Part shown: positions 1-10,360 of the stretch, one piece after another
Numbering within the stretch: the first letter of the stretch is position 1
Layout: the number at the start of each line of letters is the position of its first letter
From: Hemileia vastatrix
Taxonomy: Eukaryota; Basidiomycota; Pucciniomycetes; Pucciniales; Zaghouaniaceae
Assembly (NCBI GenBank): GCA_030280995.1
Contig: JASXTE010000005.1
Span: forward strand, 31,137,501-31,201,500
DNA length: 64,000 nt
Direction of reading: 5' to 3'
The notes under the pieces: model-generated
Told to the model about the DNA's origin: nothing
The model's database searches: none
Seen by the model: only the letters and a program-made list of their open reading frames with translations
Made by a program: the position numbers and the translations under genes

Positions 1-107
1 AACATATATATGTGTTTTAACCTTATTTTTAAGATATAAGCTTAATGTATTTAAGGTTATCTTATTTTAAGTATAATAAATACTCAGTCCTAGGGATACC
101 TAGGCTG
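1..107 (-). repeat. LTR end fragment, TGTCAGCC family
   Basis: Positions 16-107 match 28556-28651, the outer end of the solo LTR at 27478-28654, with only a few differences. Read on the minus strand this is the start of that LTR type. The last bases are altered (CTGA followed by A-tract instead of CTGACA), so the exact junction with element A, which begins right after, is blurred. The rest of the LTR lies outside the window. It may be a solo LTR inserted upstream of the gag of element A rather than its own 5' LTR, because its orientation is opposite. Confidence 0.6.
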
Positions 108-141
108 AAAAAAATCATATAATGAACAACATGCAATCGAC

Positions 142-1500
142 TCAGAAAAATTTAATAGTTTTTTAACTGAACAAGGGTATCCAGCATTGAGGAGTGAATT
201 ACAAAGAGTTTCTGACGATTTGTTTAACTACAAATAAACTCTTGAAAAGAAAGTTTCTTTGTGGCAAAATATCAAGAATGATTTATCTAAAGTAAAATAT
301 ACTGTGTCTATCTGTTTCCAGAAGCTAGAGGAACATAAGGTGAACTTAAAAAGATTAGGTGACCATTTTTCATCTTTAAAAAATAAGAACCAGTTACCTT
401 TTGCAACCATCAATGAGAGCTTATCTAGTATTTCAAGAGTGAAAACTAGATTAAAAACTATTGAAGATAAATTGAATTCATTGTTACATGATCAAATGTT
501 TTCTGACATTCATTTGAAAGAACCTGTTGTGTAGGATACCCCAATTGTACCTGTTCCTAGCTCATCTAGGGTAAAATTTGCTCCAGAAATGCCTGAAGAT
601 ATCACTGAATTTCCATAAAAACTTGGTGACGTACCCTGATAATCTACAGAAGGATTAAACAATGAGATTACTGCCCAGTTTAAGAAGTCACAGCTCCTTC
701 TCACTCAGAGACAAGCTTGTAATAAGGAGACTATTTCAAATCAAAAGAATTGGCCAAAAATTGACCAATATCCAACATTTGATGGTGATTCTTCCTCTGA
801 TTGGCAGTAATTTATTTACAGGATTGATAATCTAGAAAATTCTTACAAGCTCCCACATGAGTGAATTGTGTCAAAAATAATTTCTTTATTTACCAATGCA
901 GCCCTAATGTGGTATGAATCTGTTCTCTTGGATAAAAATTACTACTCATGGGAAGATTGGAAAAAATTAATTAGAGCACAATTTGGTGGTTCCAAGCTTA
1001 GGTTAGCTCAACAAAGGCAGTATAAAGAAACAAGATATAGCTCTTCTTCTGAAAAACCTATTGAGTTCCTGATGAAGCTTGTAAAAATCTTGAGGGCAAT
1101 AGACCCAGATATGGAGTTTGAATTTTGGAAGGACAGGATTCTCTATAAATTACCTATGTCTCTGAGAGACTTAATAGTTGCTAGGACTGAGTTCACCAGA
1201 GAACCTTCTTCTTTTATAAATACTTGTAATGAGATCCTTTTAAATAACAAGTATGATTCTAGAAGATTCATTCCTAGAACTTCATTGTAGAAAACCGCCA
1301 ATTACCAACAGAAACCTCTGGAAAAGATTGGTAAACCTTCTTCCCCTGTTGCACCTAAAAATTATGCAGCAAATACTTGCTTCAAATTCAGAAAGCCTTG
1401 GCAGAAAGGCCATGTTTTTGACAAGCAAATAAATATTGTTGAACAGACAGAGGAACATGCTGATAACACAATAGCACTGGATGATACTTCAAGTGATTGT
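142..1500 (+). pseudogene. Element A gag remnant
   Basis: This is the capsid/nucleocapsid part of element A. The stretch 868-1290 has the retrotransposon gag look: an alpha-helical domain with a W-x-D-W motif (SWEDWKK) followed by a basic region. The N-terminal part (259-534) is a predicted helical, coiled-coil-like segment rich in K, E and L. Around 1380-1420 a single C, a GH and lysines remain at the place of a CCHC zinc knuckle, but the other cysteines are gone. At least eight in-frame stops interrupt it. Several read as former CAA, CAG or CGA codons in context. Confidence 0.7.
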
Positions 1501-2634
1501 ACCAGCAATATTTCATATGAATCTCAACAGGGAATTTTGATTCTGGAAGAGGATATTCATTATTTAAATAATATTAATCTTGGGGATAATGATTTATCTA
1601 CAGTTGAAGATGCTGAGATCATAAGAAATCTTGAGGGCAGCTCAATTATTATTGCCCCTCTCAAGGCACCAGTCTTGATCAATGGAAATAACATTGAGGT
1701 TGTCTTAGATTCTGGAGCTAGAGGAAGTGTAGTATCTGAAAAAGCACGTGATTCAGTGGAACAAAATTATAAATCAAAACTCATGCCTATCATTTCTGAG
1801 AATTGGAGAGGTTATGGCTCTGTTTTGTCCCCCATTGGCAAATACAAAGCCACAGTATTTTTCAAATATAACCATGGTTTTGTAAGAGCTATATGTGATT
1901 TTATTGTCATCAAAAATGATAAATTAAATCACTGGTTCATTGTGGGAAATGATATTTTAACAAGATATGGCATAAAATTGGGTCCTTCAAACAAATTCTT
2001 CACAACGGGGATGAATGGGAAGAGAAAATTTAAAATTTCCTCCCCCAAAAAATTATTAAACCCAGGATTGAACACATGTCATTCTTTAGTTCAATATAAA
2101 GGAAGATCTACAAAAGAAATGCCTTCCCTTGTGTCTGAAATTAACAATGCTTCTTTTGGAAAACAACTTTCTGGTGAGGAAAAAGATTCCATCATCAAAT
2201 TGATAAAATCTTTTCCTATAGCCTTTACTCATGGGTCACATAAAGTAGGATTGGTAAAAGAAGAAATGAAACTTTCATTATCTTTCCCATTAACTGAAAT
2301 ACCACCTAGTTTAAAGAAGAAGCCATATCCTGCTTCTCCCACAAAGAGAAAAAATATTGAAGACAATATCTCTACCCTTTTAAAAATGAATATTATTGAA
2401 AAGGTAGTTGAAACACCTAAACATTGTGTTATCTCACCTGTCTTAATTTCTTATGATAAAGATAAAGCCAGGTTATGTGGTAATTATAGAGCGTTAAAAA
2501 CTTATACTGTTGATGATATCTATCCTTTACCTAGAATCAGATCTATACATGCTACCCTACAAGGTGCTAAATATATTAGCTGTTTAGATGGTAATAAAGG
2601 ATATCACCAGGTACCTGTTGAGAAGAGCTCTTAG
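1501..2634 (+). pseudogene. Element A protease and RT fingers
   Basis: The frame opens at 1537 and runs 365 codons. A retropepsin-like active site, VVLDSGARG, sits near residues 56-63 and keeps the catalytic Asp. Reverse transcriptase begins around residue 245 with the usual gypsy order: a proline-rich lead-in, the K-K-P-Y-P motif, a helix with I-x-K-V, and LCGNYRALKTYTVDDIYPLP, which is the equivalent of the common V-D-Y-R-x-L-N block. The first catalytic Asp of RT lies in SCLDGNKGYHQ. A TAG stop at 2632 separates this piece from the palm domain in the same frame. Confidence 0.85.
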
Positions 2635-2637
2635 AAT

Positions 2638-3453
2638 TCTTTGATGATTGCTACTCATATGGGTATTTATAAGTATGTTAGGATGCCATTTGGCCACAAA
2701 AATTCCCCTTCAGTTTTTCAAAAAGTTATGGATAACACATTCCATCAGGAAATAATTGAAGGATGGCTGATGGTTTACATTGATGATATCATCATATTCT
2801 CTAAAAAATTTGAGGACCATCTTAACCACCTGTGTAAAGTGTTCCATAAGATGGATGTGATAAATATGACACTTGCCTTGAAGAAATTCAAATCTTGTTT
2901 TTATTCCTTAAAAGTGCTTGGTAATTTTGTCTCAGGTTTACAGATATGTGTTGAACAAAACAAAGTGGCAGTTATTCAGCAGGTGAAGGCTCCTACCACA
3001 GTTAGAGAGCTCCAGAGTTTTTTGGGAATGTGTGGATATTATAGAAAGTATATTAAAAATTACCAAGTCATAGCATTACCCCTTACCCAATTGACTAGGA
3101 AAGATATTGCTTTTGTCTATAAAAGTGAAAGACAAAGAGCTTTTGACACTATGAAACATTGTTTAATGTCAGCACCAATTTTTGCTTTACCTGACTTTAA
3201 TCAACCATTTTTTTTATACACTGATGCCAGTTTTATTGGTCTTGGTGCTGCCCTCCATCAAAAACAAGTGATGAATGATAAAGTATCAGAAGTAGTAATT
3301 TGTTATATATCAAGAACCTTGAGAAATATTGAATTGAAATATGGTGCCACTAAACTAGGGTGTTTAGCAGTAGTGTGGGCTCTAGAGAAGCTACATTATT
3401 ATATGGATGACAAGAAATTTGAACTTGTCACTAAGACACCAAAGCTTCAATAA
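2638..3453 (+). pseudogene. Element A RT palm, thumb and RNase H
   Basis: This continues the frame of the upstream piece after one stop codon. It contains the RMPFGHKNSPSVFQ block and the catalytic YIDD box (residues 46-49 of this open piece). The thumb carries LGNFVSG and the RELQSFLGMCGYYRKYI motif. RNase H follows with LYTDASFIGLGAAL, whose Asp is the first catalytic residue. The RNase H ends abruptly after a short segment where T-D-H or similar is expected, and stops at 3451 and 3460 follow, so the C-terminal third of RNase H is missing or deleted. Confidence 0.85.
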
Positions 3454-3465
3454 AAGCATTAATTA

Positions 3466-4920
3466 AAACCCTCCCATCAAAGTACCAGATTGTATTGGAA
3501 AAAAGGTAAATTTTCAATTGATGAAGGCTACCTTGATTATAGAAGAAAGTTGAGTAATTTTATTGTTATTCCTCCTTCTATGAAAGAAATCATCTTGAAG
3601 ATTTTTCATGATGACATATTGGCTGGACATTTTGATTTTGAGAAAACAATAATTAGAATTAAGAACACTGCTTGGTGGGCTAATGTGTCTGAAGACACCA
3701 AACTATATGTTGAATCATGTGATTCTTGCCAAAAATCAAAAAGATTGACTGGTAAAAGAGCTGTATTAATGCAAAATATTGAAACTCCTGATGCACCATG
3801 GCAAATAATAAACATAGAATTTGTAACAGGATTACCTATGTCTGGGAAAGAAAGCTATAACTCTTGCTGGGTTATTGTGGACAGATTCACAAAAATGTGT
3901 AAATTTATCCCTACCCACAAGGATGTTCCAACTAAAGAATTAGATTTCTTGTGGTGGTCTCATATTTTTAATACTTCTGGTTTTCCCAAAGCCATAATGT
4001 CTGAAAGAGACCCTAAATTTACTTCTGAATATTGGATGTCTCTTATGGATGTTTGTGGTTGTGATCTGAAACTTTCTACTTCCCATCACCCCCAAACTTA
4101 TGGATTAGCTAAAAGAATGATTCAGAGTTTAGAGGAAATGATAAGAAGGTATTGTGCCTTTGGCGTTGAGTACAAAGACAATGACAGATTCACTCATTAT
4201 TGGGTTACCCTACTTCCTGGGTTGGAATTCACTTATAATAGCACTGTTACTTCTGTTACTCAAAGAAAGCCTTTTGAACTCTGGCTTGGATATGTTCCAA
4301 ATACTCCTTCCCAAATCCTCAATAATAAAATACCTAAATTGGATTTACATCCTGGCATAAAATCTTTTCTTCAAATGAAACAACTTTGCAGAAGTCATGC
4401 TCAAAAATTTATTGAAAAATCCTTTGAATATGAGAAGAAGAGATGGGACAAATCCCATAAAGAATACACTTTTAAAAAGGGTGATGAAGTACTGATTTCT
4501 ACAGTCCACTTCAATTTACAAGGTAATAACAAATTAAAAGACCCATTTGTAGGTCCATTTGTTGTCAGAAGAATGGTTGGTGATAATGCAGTTGAAGTTA
4601 TTTTGTATTATCCATATGACAGAAAACATTCAGTTTTTCCAATATGTCTTTTGAAACCTTACACATCCAATAGTTATTTATTTCCTAAAAGGAGGGGAAG
4701 ACCAAAAAAGACTCCTAATGAAATCACTCAGACAGCTGAAATTGATGAGATTCTAAATGACAGAATAGTTACTTCTGAAAAAGGTACCAAATACTTATTG
4801 AGATTCAAGAATAAATATTCTGAATATGATTTTTGGATACCTGGGGAAGAGATATCTAATCTTCCTACTCTGCTAAAGAAATATAAAAAAAATCATAGAA
4901 TTTTTTTATTGTTTTGTTAG
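3466..4920 (+). pseudogene. Element A integrase with AT-hook and chromodomain
   Basis: The 476-codon open frame from 3490 has the integrase HHCC zinc finger (H40, H47, C77, C80). The rve core follows, but all three catalytic acids are changed: E at residue 110 (codon 3817), E at 172 (codon 4003, in SERDPKF) and K at 208 (codon 4111, in GLAKRM). Family members have D, D and E there. A GPF-type C-terminal domain (VGPFVVRRM) follows. An AT-hook-like KRRGRPKK lies near 4688-4712. A chromodomain-like end (EIDEILNDRI, then YLLRFKNKYSEYDFW) closes the protein. The frame is open, but strand transfer activity should be lost. Confidence 0.85.
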
Positions 4921-4930
4921 AGTGAGGGAG

Positions 4931-5640
4931 TGTCAGCCAGGCTGCTAGACTTGCCCAGTAAAATAAATAATTGTTTACTGGGATGAAGCCATGCCTTTTT
5001 GTTTCTTATATATTATTAATTATAATATATTTACTTTAAATTTACTTGTAATAAATTAACTAGTTACAAAAAAGTAAATTTAGTAAATAATTAAAATTAA
5101 TATTAAATGTCCATTATATTTTCATTTCCTAACACTGTGCTCAATGACAGGTTAACAGAAATAAAATTTAATATAAAAATAAAATTTAATATTTGAATAA
5201 AAATTTAATATTAAAATAAAAATAAAAGTATACAAAAAATTCAAATTACTTATTTAAAAATGACACTTACAGTAATTTTTAAATAAATCAATCTATTTCT
5301 GACATATACAGTAAATACACATTTTACACATTCTTTCTAGAAAAATCTTATTATTTGAAAATATTTTTCTGGAATATTCTTTTTCTTCTCTCATACTCCT
5401 TTATATAGGATTTTAACTCCGTTCTTTGTCTCTCTTTTGCCTATATAAGGCCTCCTCTTTCTGGTTGTTTTGAAGATTCTTTTTACTCACTTATTATTTT
5501 ATTTAAATCATTATACCAATTAATATTTATTTTATTATTTATATTTTAGAAGATACATCATGTACTTCTAAACTATTAATTTTAATAATAATTATATAAA
5601 ATTCTTACCTCTTCAATTTTGAGTAATTAAAACAAAAGAT
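4931..5640 (+). repeat. LTR, TGTCAGCC family, probable 3' LTR of element A
   Basis: The sequence starts TGTCAGCCAGGCT ten bases after the pol stop. It aligns over its length with a second copy at 39829. Both have a TATA box in the same context (CTATATAAGGCC, here at 5450) preceded by about 500 bp of AT-rich U3. The right border is not clear: similarity to the second copy fades between 5640 and 5790. No direct repeat of 5 bp could be assigned. It could instead be the 5' LTR of the next decayed element. Confidence 0.55.
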
Positions 5641-6587
5641 AAAATACATACCTTTGCCTTTAAAATCTTCCAATTCCACCTACCTATGCTGTTGGACCTC
5701 CACTAAAATCTTCTAGACCATTAGGACCCCTTGACATTTTTGAAGTTTAAATAACTCATATTTCAATTTTGATTTAATTTCCATGTAAAAATGTGTAACA
5801 ATGTATACAATGTGAGTAATAAGGTAAAACCTTATAATATAAGACCTAGAGCTGAAAAAATGTTGCAGGACACTCAAATGGAGGATGTCTCTCCTAAAAA
5901 CAGAAACTTCCAACAGATTTCTGTGGAAGAAAGGGAAAGGCTTTTAAAGCAAGTATAAATAAAGAAAACAAAAAATACCTCACAAGAACAAATTCACTCC
6001 CTCTAAAACCTTCTAAATACCCTAACAATCAAAGTCAACAACATGTTGGACCAAATGAGAAATTTAAAAAAAAAGCAGCACAGGGTTTCATAGAAGTCAA
6101 TCAAGCTCTAGTAGGATTAAAAGCCCAACCAACAACAGTAGTTTCAAAGCCTTACACAGTTGAAACAGTAGAGCCCCCAGCCCAAGAGAAGACCAAAACA
6201 TTACAGTAAGCAAATGGAAATTGGACTGGTATTCCCCAAACTACAACAACCCTCCAAAGCAGGAATCCAGCAGTCAACCTTACAGGGGAAAGGCTAGGAG
6301 AGGCAGGGGGAATGGAATAAGAACTTGGTAAGTCATCCATCTTCTCATGATAAATTATATGGCACTAACAATGAGCTACTTATAGGTAATGAGATTGATA
6401 GAGATATACTAAATGTAATTGATAAAGATTTATAGGATTATTCATTTGAAAATAGCATTTTAAATTTTTTTTAAATGAGCCAATGTAAATAGTTTTATTG
6501 ATCATAAAGATAATACTAGGAATAATAAAATGGAACCAAATGAAGTAAAACCTGAGCCTGATGATGAGTCTTCTGAGTTGGACATGG
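5641..6587 (+). pseudogene. Decayed gag-like leader after the LTR
   Basis: A short reading piece from 5863 begins MLQDTQMEDVSPKNRNF and stops at 5956. In other frames there are fragments with retrotransposon gag character, including a basic RG-rich patch near 6280-6330 (GKARRGRGNG) of the sort that binds RNA, and an acidic patch near 6530-6585 (EPDDESSELD). No single frame stays open. The stretch ends at the start of the element B LTR at 6588. I read it as the 5' part of another Ty3-like element, but the assignment is weak. Confidence 0.35.
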
Positions 6588-7670
6588 TGTGGTCTTCCAA
6601 CATTGGCAGAGGCCTTTTTTGGGCTGTTTGGTGCTGTTTTGCTATGTCTTAATTGACATTGGTTGAATAATTGGGTGTTTTTCTAATTTTATTCAGTGAA
6701 TATTGGGACTATGGTTATGTGGGTACTACCATTGGATAGTTCTGGTTTGTCTCTATATTTTATGTCTTGATGACATTTTTCATGTTCAAAGTTTCATGGG
6801 GTCCTTTACTCATTTTTCATTTCTAAAAGATAGCTGTTTAATTTTGTTTTTTGTTTTTTGTAGGCTAACCTTAAGTCTTAGGGTTAGGTGCTTAGTACCA
6901 TTAAGTAGAGCTAATTTGGCTCTACATTTTATGTCTCAATGTTGTCATAGTTTAATTTTGTGTTTTAAGGGTTTTAGTAGTTGTGGTGGATTTTTCTAAG
7001 TATTTTGGGCTTTATTGGAGGTTTTTGGTGGTTTTCTGGCTTCAGGGAGGTCTGGCCACTTCTAGGCGGGCCGCCTGAGGTCAGGCGGCCCACCCACCTT
7101 TGTTATAGAAGGCTGGGGAGCATTTCTAGAGGGTTTTTATTCAATTTGGCTGTCAAAAGTGCCTAATTAGTTGCTGTGCATGGATTTTTTAGGCAGTGGT
7201 CTGTGTGTACATACTGAATAAGACAGTTTGGGGCAACTTTAACTATCATACAACCATCTGGTAATTATATCACTGTTTCTCACTCATTTTTAACTGTTTT
7301 TTGGCCACAATTGGCTGTGTTTGTTGCAAGGTAAGTTCTTCATTTAACTCAACTTTGGCAACTTATTTCTCTGGTGTAGCTTTGCAACCTGCAACAAGTA
7401 TTATTTCTGTTTTCTGTGAAAAAAGTGTACAGTGTTTTGGTTTTCTGGTGTGGATCTTTCTGCATTTCAGGTTCTCTTTGGTCTGTGGTCAATTTCTTGA
7501 CTTGTTAAGCAGTCAAGAAGTGTGTTGGAAGGGGTATAGTAACAGTCTCTAATTTTCTGTAGCAAATAAATCTCACCTGGTATTTCTCAAAGGGAAAGGG
7601 GGTTTTCTCTCCAGTTTTACTTCAACTCCCTTGGTCAAGGCCTATAGCTAGTACTATAGGATTTTCTACA
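6588..7670 (+). repeat. 5' LTR of element B (1083 bp)
   Basis: It begins TGTGGTCTTCC and ends GGATTTTCTACA, directly followed by the primer-binding site. It is homologous to the two LTRs of element C (21875-22967 and 35057-36148, reverse strand) and to a 427-bp piece at 13916. Inside it, a block with GTACCATT and TCT(A/T)TATTTTATGTCT occurs twice (near 6725 and 6895), an internal duplication shared with C. Confidence 0.9.
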
Positions 7671-7674
7671 ATTC

Positions 7675-7691
7675 TGGCGCCCAATGTGGGG
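7675..7691 (+). promoter_or_regulatory. Primer-binding site of element B
   Basis: TGGCGCCCAATGTGGGG lies four bases after the LTR. The same motif (TGGCGCCCAACGTGGGG in C, TGGCACCCAACGTGGGG in D) follows each 5' LTR of this family, so it is the conserved tRNA primer-binding site. The primer tRNA was not identified. Confidence 0.8.
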
Positions 7692-7777
7692 TGAGGATTT
7701 GTCAGCTTTTTAGATTTTCTGTTACTTTTGGACTCTCTTCTGTGGTTGGAGATTGATTTTCTGGAATATATTGGACC

Positions 7778-8918
7778 ATGGCTTCTGGACCCTCTTTCTC
7801 TAGTGGTGGTAGTGGCACTGTTGGTGCTGATGACAATGGTTATCCTCCTGTTTCTGTTAGGCCTTCTGTCAGGATCAAGTCCTGGAAAGGGCCTATGTTT
7901 ATGGGGGAGGATGTGAAGTTGTTTCTGGAGCTTTTTGAGGCTGCTGAGAATGTGGATGGTACTTCTCACCTGGACATGGTGAAGCAAGTCATCTTCTATA
8001 TTGGTGACAGGGCTCTGATGAAGGAAGTGGCTGCTATGGAGGGTTATAGGAGGAAAGATTGGAAAAAGTTGTGTCTGCATATGACAGACAGGTGGGGATC
8101 CAGATATTCTATGGTGGATCTCAATATGATTGCAAGTGAATGGCAATCTTATGGAGGTGTGGACAACATCCATACTTATAGGAAGTTTCTGGCTCATTTG
8201 GATCCAGTGGTGTATTATTTGGTGGACATGCAGGAGTTGGAGAGTACTGACTCTGCAAGGGATATTTTCTGTTCTGCTCTGGCTAGGAATGTCAGGATTT
8301 ATGTGCTGAAGGAGTCATCAAGGAAGGATAAGATGAAGATTCTTCCTAATGGGAATCAGAAATTACCTGCTCTTTCTGTGGTGAAGGAGTTTGTGGAGGG
8401 TAATATGAAACTTGTGGCAGTGGATTCTTGCCAAGAAGCTAGCACCAAGTATTTTAGCAAGGTCAGTGAAGCTTTTTCTGAAGATGTGGAGGAATCTAGG
8501 AAGAAGGAAAGTGTGAACAAGGGAAAGGCTCCTGAGAAGCCTAAAGAGGTTGATCCAGTAGTGGAGCAGTTGGCTGATATGACAAAACAGCTACATATTT
8601 TTGTTCAGGAGTCTCAGAAGGGCAATAAGGCTCCTTCTCAGCCTAGAGATTTTGAAAGGAGGGTTGGTAGAAGTGATCCTTGGGTCTACTCTTAATGCAG
8701 CAGGAAGGGCCACAAGTCCAATGATTTTTGGGTACTGAATAGGGATGTGTCTGAAGGGAAGGTAGAATTTGATGGGAAAGTGTTCAAGTTCCCAAATGGT
8801 TCTTTTGTGAAGCCTAATGATAGTCAGGCTCTAGTAGACTTGGTGAGAAGGAGAAATAATGTCAACTCAAGGAGGCCAAGGTTTGAAGAGTTGCCTAATG
8901 AGGCTTCTTCAACCTCTG
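7778..8918 (+). pseudogene. Element B gag
   Basis: The start at 7778 begins MASGPSFSSGGSG and matches the start in element C (MASGSA). The capsid part carries VRIKSWKGPMFMGEDVKLF and continues with the same helices as C and D. A TAA at 8693 replaces a Tyr of the zinc knuckle and a Cys is changed to Phe (SNDFW), so the CCHC knuckle seen intact in C and D is destroyed. Reading resumes with DVSEGKVEFDGKVFKFP and runs to a deletion junction near 8918. Gag of these elements would form the particle that packages the RNA. Confidence 0.8.
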
Positions 8919-9440
8919 GGTTTTGTCAATGTCACTCTGAATGGCAGTGAGGCTAAGAAATTGGTGGATCCAGGTTCTCAGATTAAGCTGGTTTCTTTTT
9001 TTGAGGCTACTCATCTGGCCCTCCCCATTAAAACATGTATTGGTGTAAATTTGAGAAGATTTGGTGGCCATGTAACTGAATTGGCTGGAACATCTGAGTT
9101 TGTGAAGTTAGATGTTGGTGGTGCCTCAGGGGAGGTTAGTTTTTATATTTCCAAAGGAACAGTAAAAACTGTTTTGGGTGGGCCATTCTTGATGGACTTT
9201 CAAGCAAGAATTATTTATCATTTTGATGTGGGAATCAGTTTGGAGTTGACTGGTGAAGATGAAAGGAGACTTCATATGAGGTTATCATCTCCTGGAGAGG
9301 ATTGTTGGGAGACCAGGCCTGGTTTGTCTTCAATGTGCCAGTGCATGGATTGTTGTAGGAGAAGAATAGAAGTGGGTGATGCCTCTGGTTTTCTGAAGTG
9401 TGGCTCAGGATCTAGTGGGAGTCTGTCTTTTTTAGAGTAA
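8919..9440 (+). pseudogene. Element B protease, active site altered
   Basis: Homologous to the protease parts of C and D. The active-site triad reads D-P-G (LVDPGSQIKL) where C and D have D-S-G. Later blocks are well kept: GGHVTELAGTSEFVKLDVGG, GGPFLMDFQARI and a cysteine-rich tail CQCMDCCRRR that is shared by the three elements. The piece ends SLSFLE at 9440, matching the end in C. The Ser to Pro change next to the catalytic Asp probably inactivates it. Confidence 0.75.
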
Positions 9441-10360
9441 TAGGGCTGATCACCCAAGTGCTACCACCTCTCCCCAAGGTGAGGAAATCCCAGGTTGTAG
9501 TAGGTCAGCTCCCTTGGAGATATACCAAGTAGATTTTCAAATATCTCTTTTTAATGTTTCTTTTCTCTGCAAGTATTCTCCAAGTTTTTTATCAAGTATT
9601 TGTTCTCTCTCAAAATTCTCAATTATTTTTAATTCAAGTTCAAAAAAGAAGATTGGTTATATATCTTTATTGAAAGATATGCGGAAAGCTGTGGAGTAGT
9701 GAGATTGGGGTCTAAATAAAAGTCCTCCAAATTGTGCACCACTAGGGTTTATTCTACACCTTTCAAAAACATTACCTTGGTCATTTCTGTGAGCATTAGG
9801 GAAACCCCAGGTTATTTTTTTAGGATAGAAGAAAACTCAAGAAAAGAAAAATTTCAAGATAACTGAAGAAAATCAAGAAAAAAATCTGAAGATAATCAAG
9901 AGAGAAGACAAGAATTATTTTTGTGAATATCATCAAGATCAATTTTTGGGCCTCCAGCATGAGGTTGAACTGCACAAATTTTTGAAGAAAGAAAATCAGC
10001 AAGATAAATTTTTGGCCTCCAACATGAGGTTAAAATGCACAAAATTTTGAAGAATGAAGATCATCAAGATCAATTTTTGGGCTTCCAGAATGAGGATAAA
10101 CTGCAAAATTTTAGAAGATGTGATTCAGAAGATAATTCAAGATTTGAAGATTTAGAAGATGGAAGTGAAGATTAAGATGTGTAATTGCCGAAAAGTTTTA
10201 GAGTGGTGAGATTGGGGAATAATAGTAAGTCCTCCCAATTGTGCACCACTAGGGTTTCTTCTACACCTTTCAAAAAAACTACCTTGGCCACACATGTGAC
10301 CAATAGGGAAAACCTTGTTTTTTGTTCCAGGTCTGGTGGTGAAGATATCCAGAAGATCCC
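9441..10360 (+). repeat. Gag-pol linker of B with duplicated 106-bp module and 63-bp repeats
   Basis: Two copies of an about 106-bp module (near 9715-9824 and 10228-10338) begin with or near GTAAGTCC and end in a pyrimidine-rich tract plus AG. The first copy has a damaged 5' end. Between them lie three tandem copies of an about 63-bp unit (9930-10110), which read as repeats of FLGLQHEVEL-like peptide. Element C has the same architecture, element D only one module and one unit. The module has the form of a removable intron, which is discussed under findings. Confidence 0.7.

Larger units (their letters stand above)
108..4920 (+). mobile_element. Element A: Ty3/gypsy chromodomain retrotransposon, decayed
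   Basis: Gag, aspartic protease, reverse transcriptase, RNase H, integrase and a C-terminal chromodomain follow in the order typical of Ty3/gypsy chromoviruses. The open pieces at 259-534, 868-1290, 1537-2634, 2641-3453 and 3490-4920 all lie in the same frame, so this was one continuous gag-pol reading frame. It is now broken by about ten in-frame stops (for example 235, 532, 616, 637, 640, 808, 862, 1288, 2632, 3451) with no frameshift seen. The RNase H to integrase linker around 3440-3490 appears shortened by a deletion. The 3' LTR probably starts at 4931. Confidence 0.85.

Noticed and set aside
7622..8197. 191-codon minus-strand frame over the element B gag
   Set aside because: It is a shadow of the gag frame. 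The same region in C and D is clearly gag on the sense strand.
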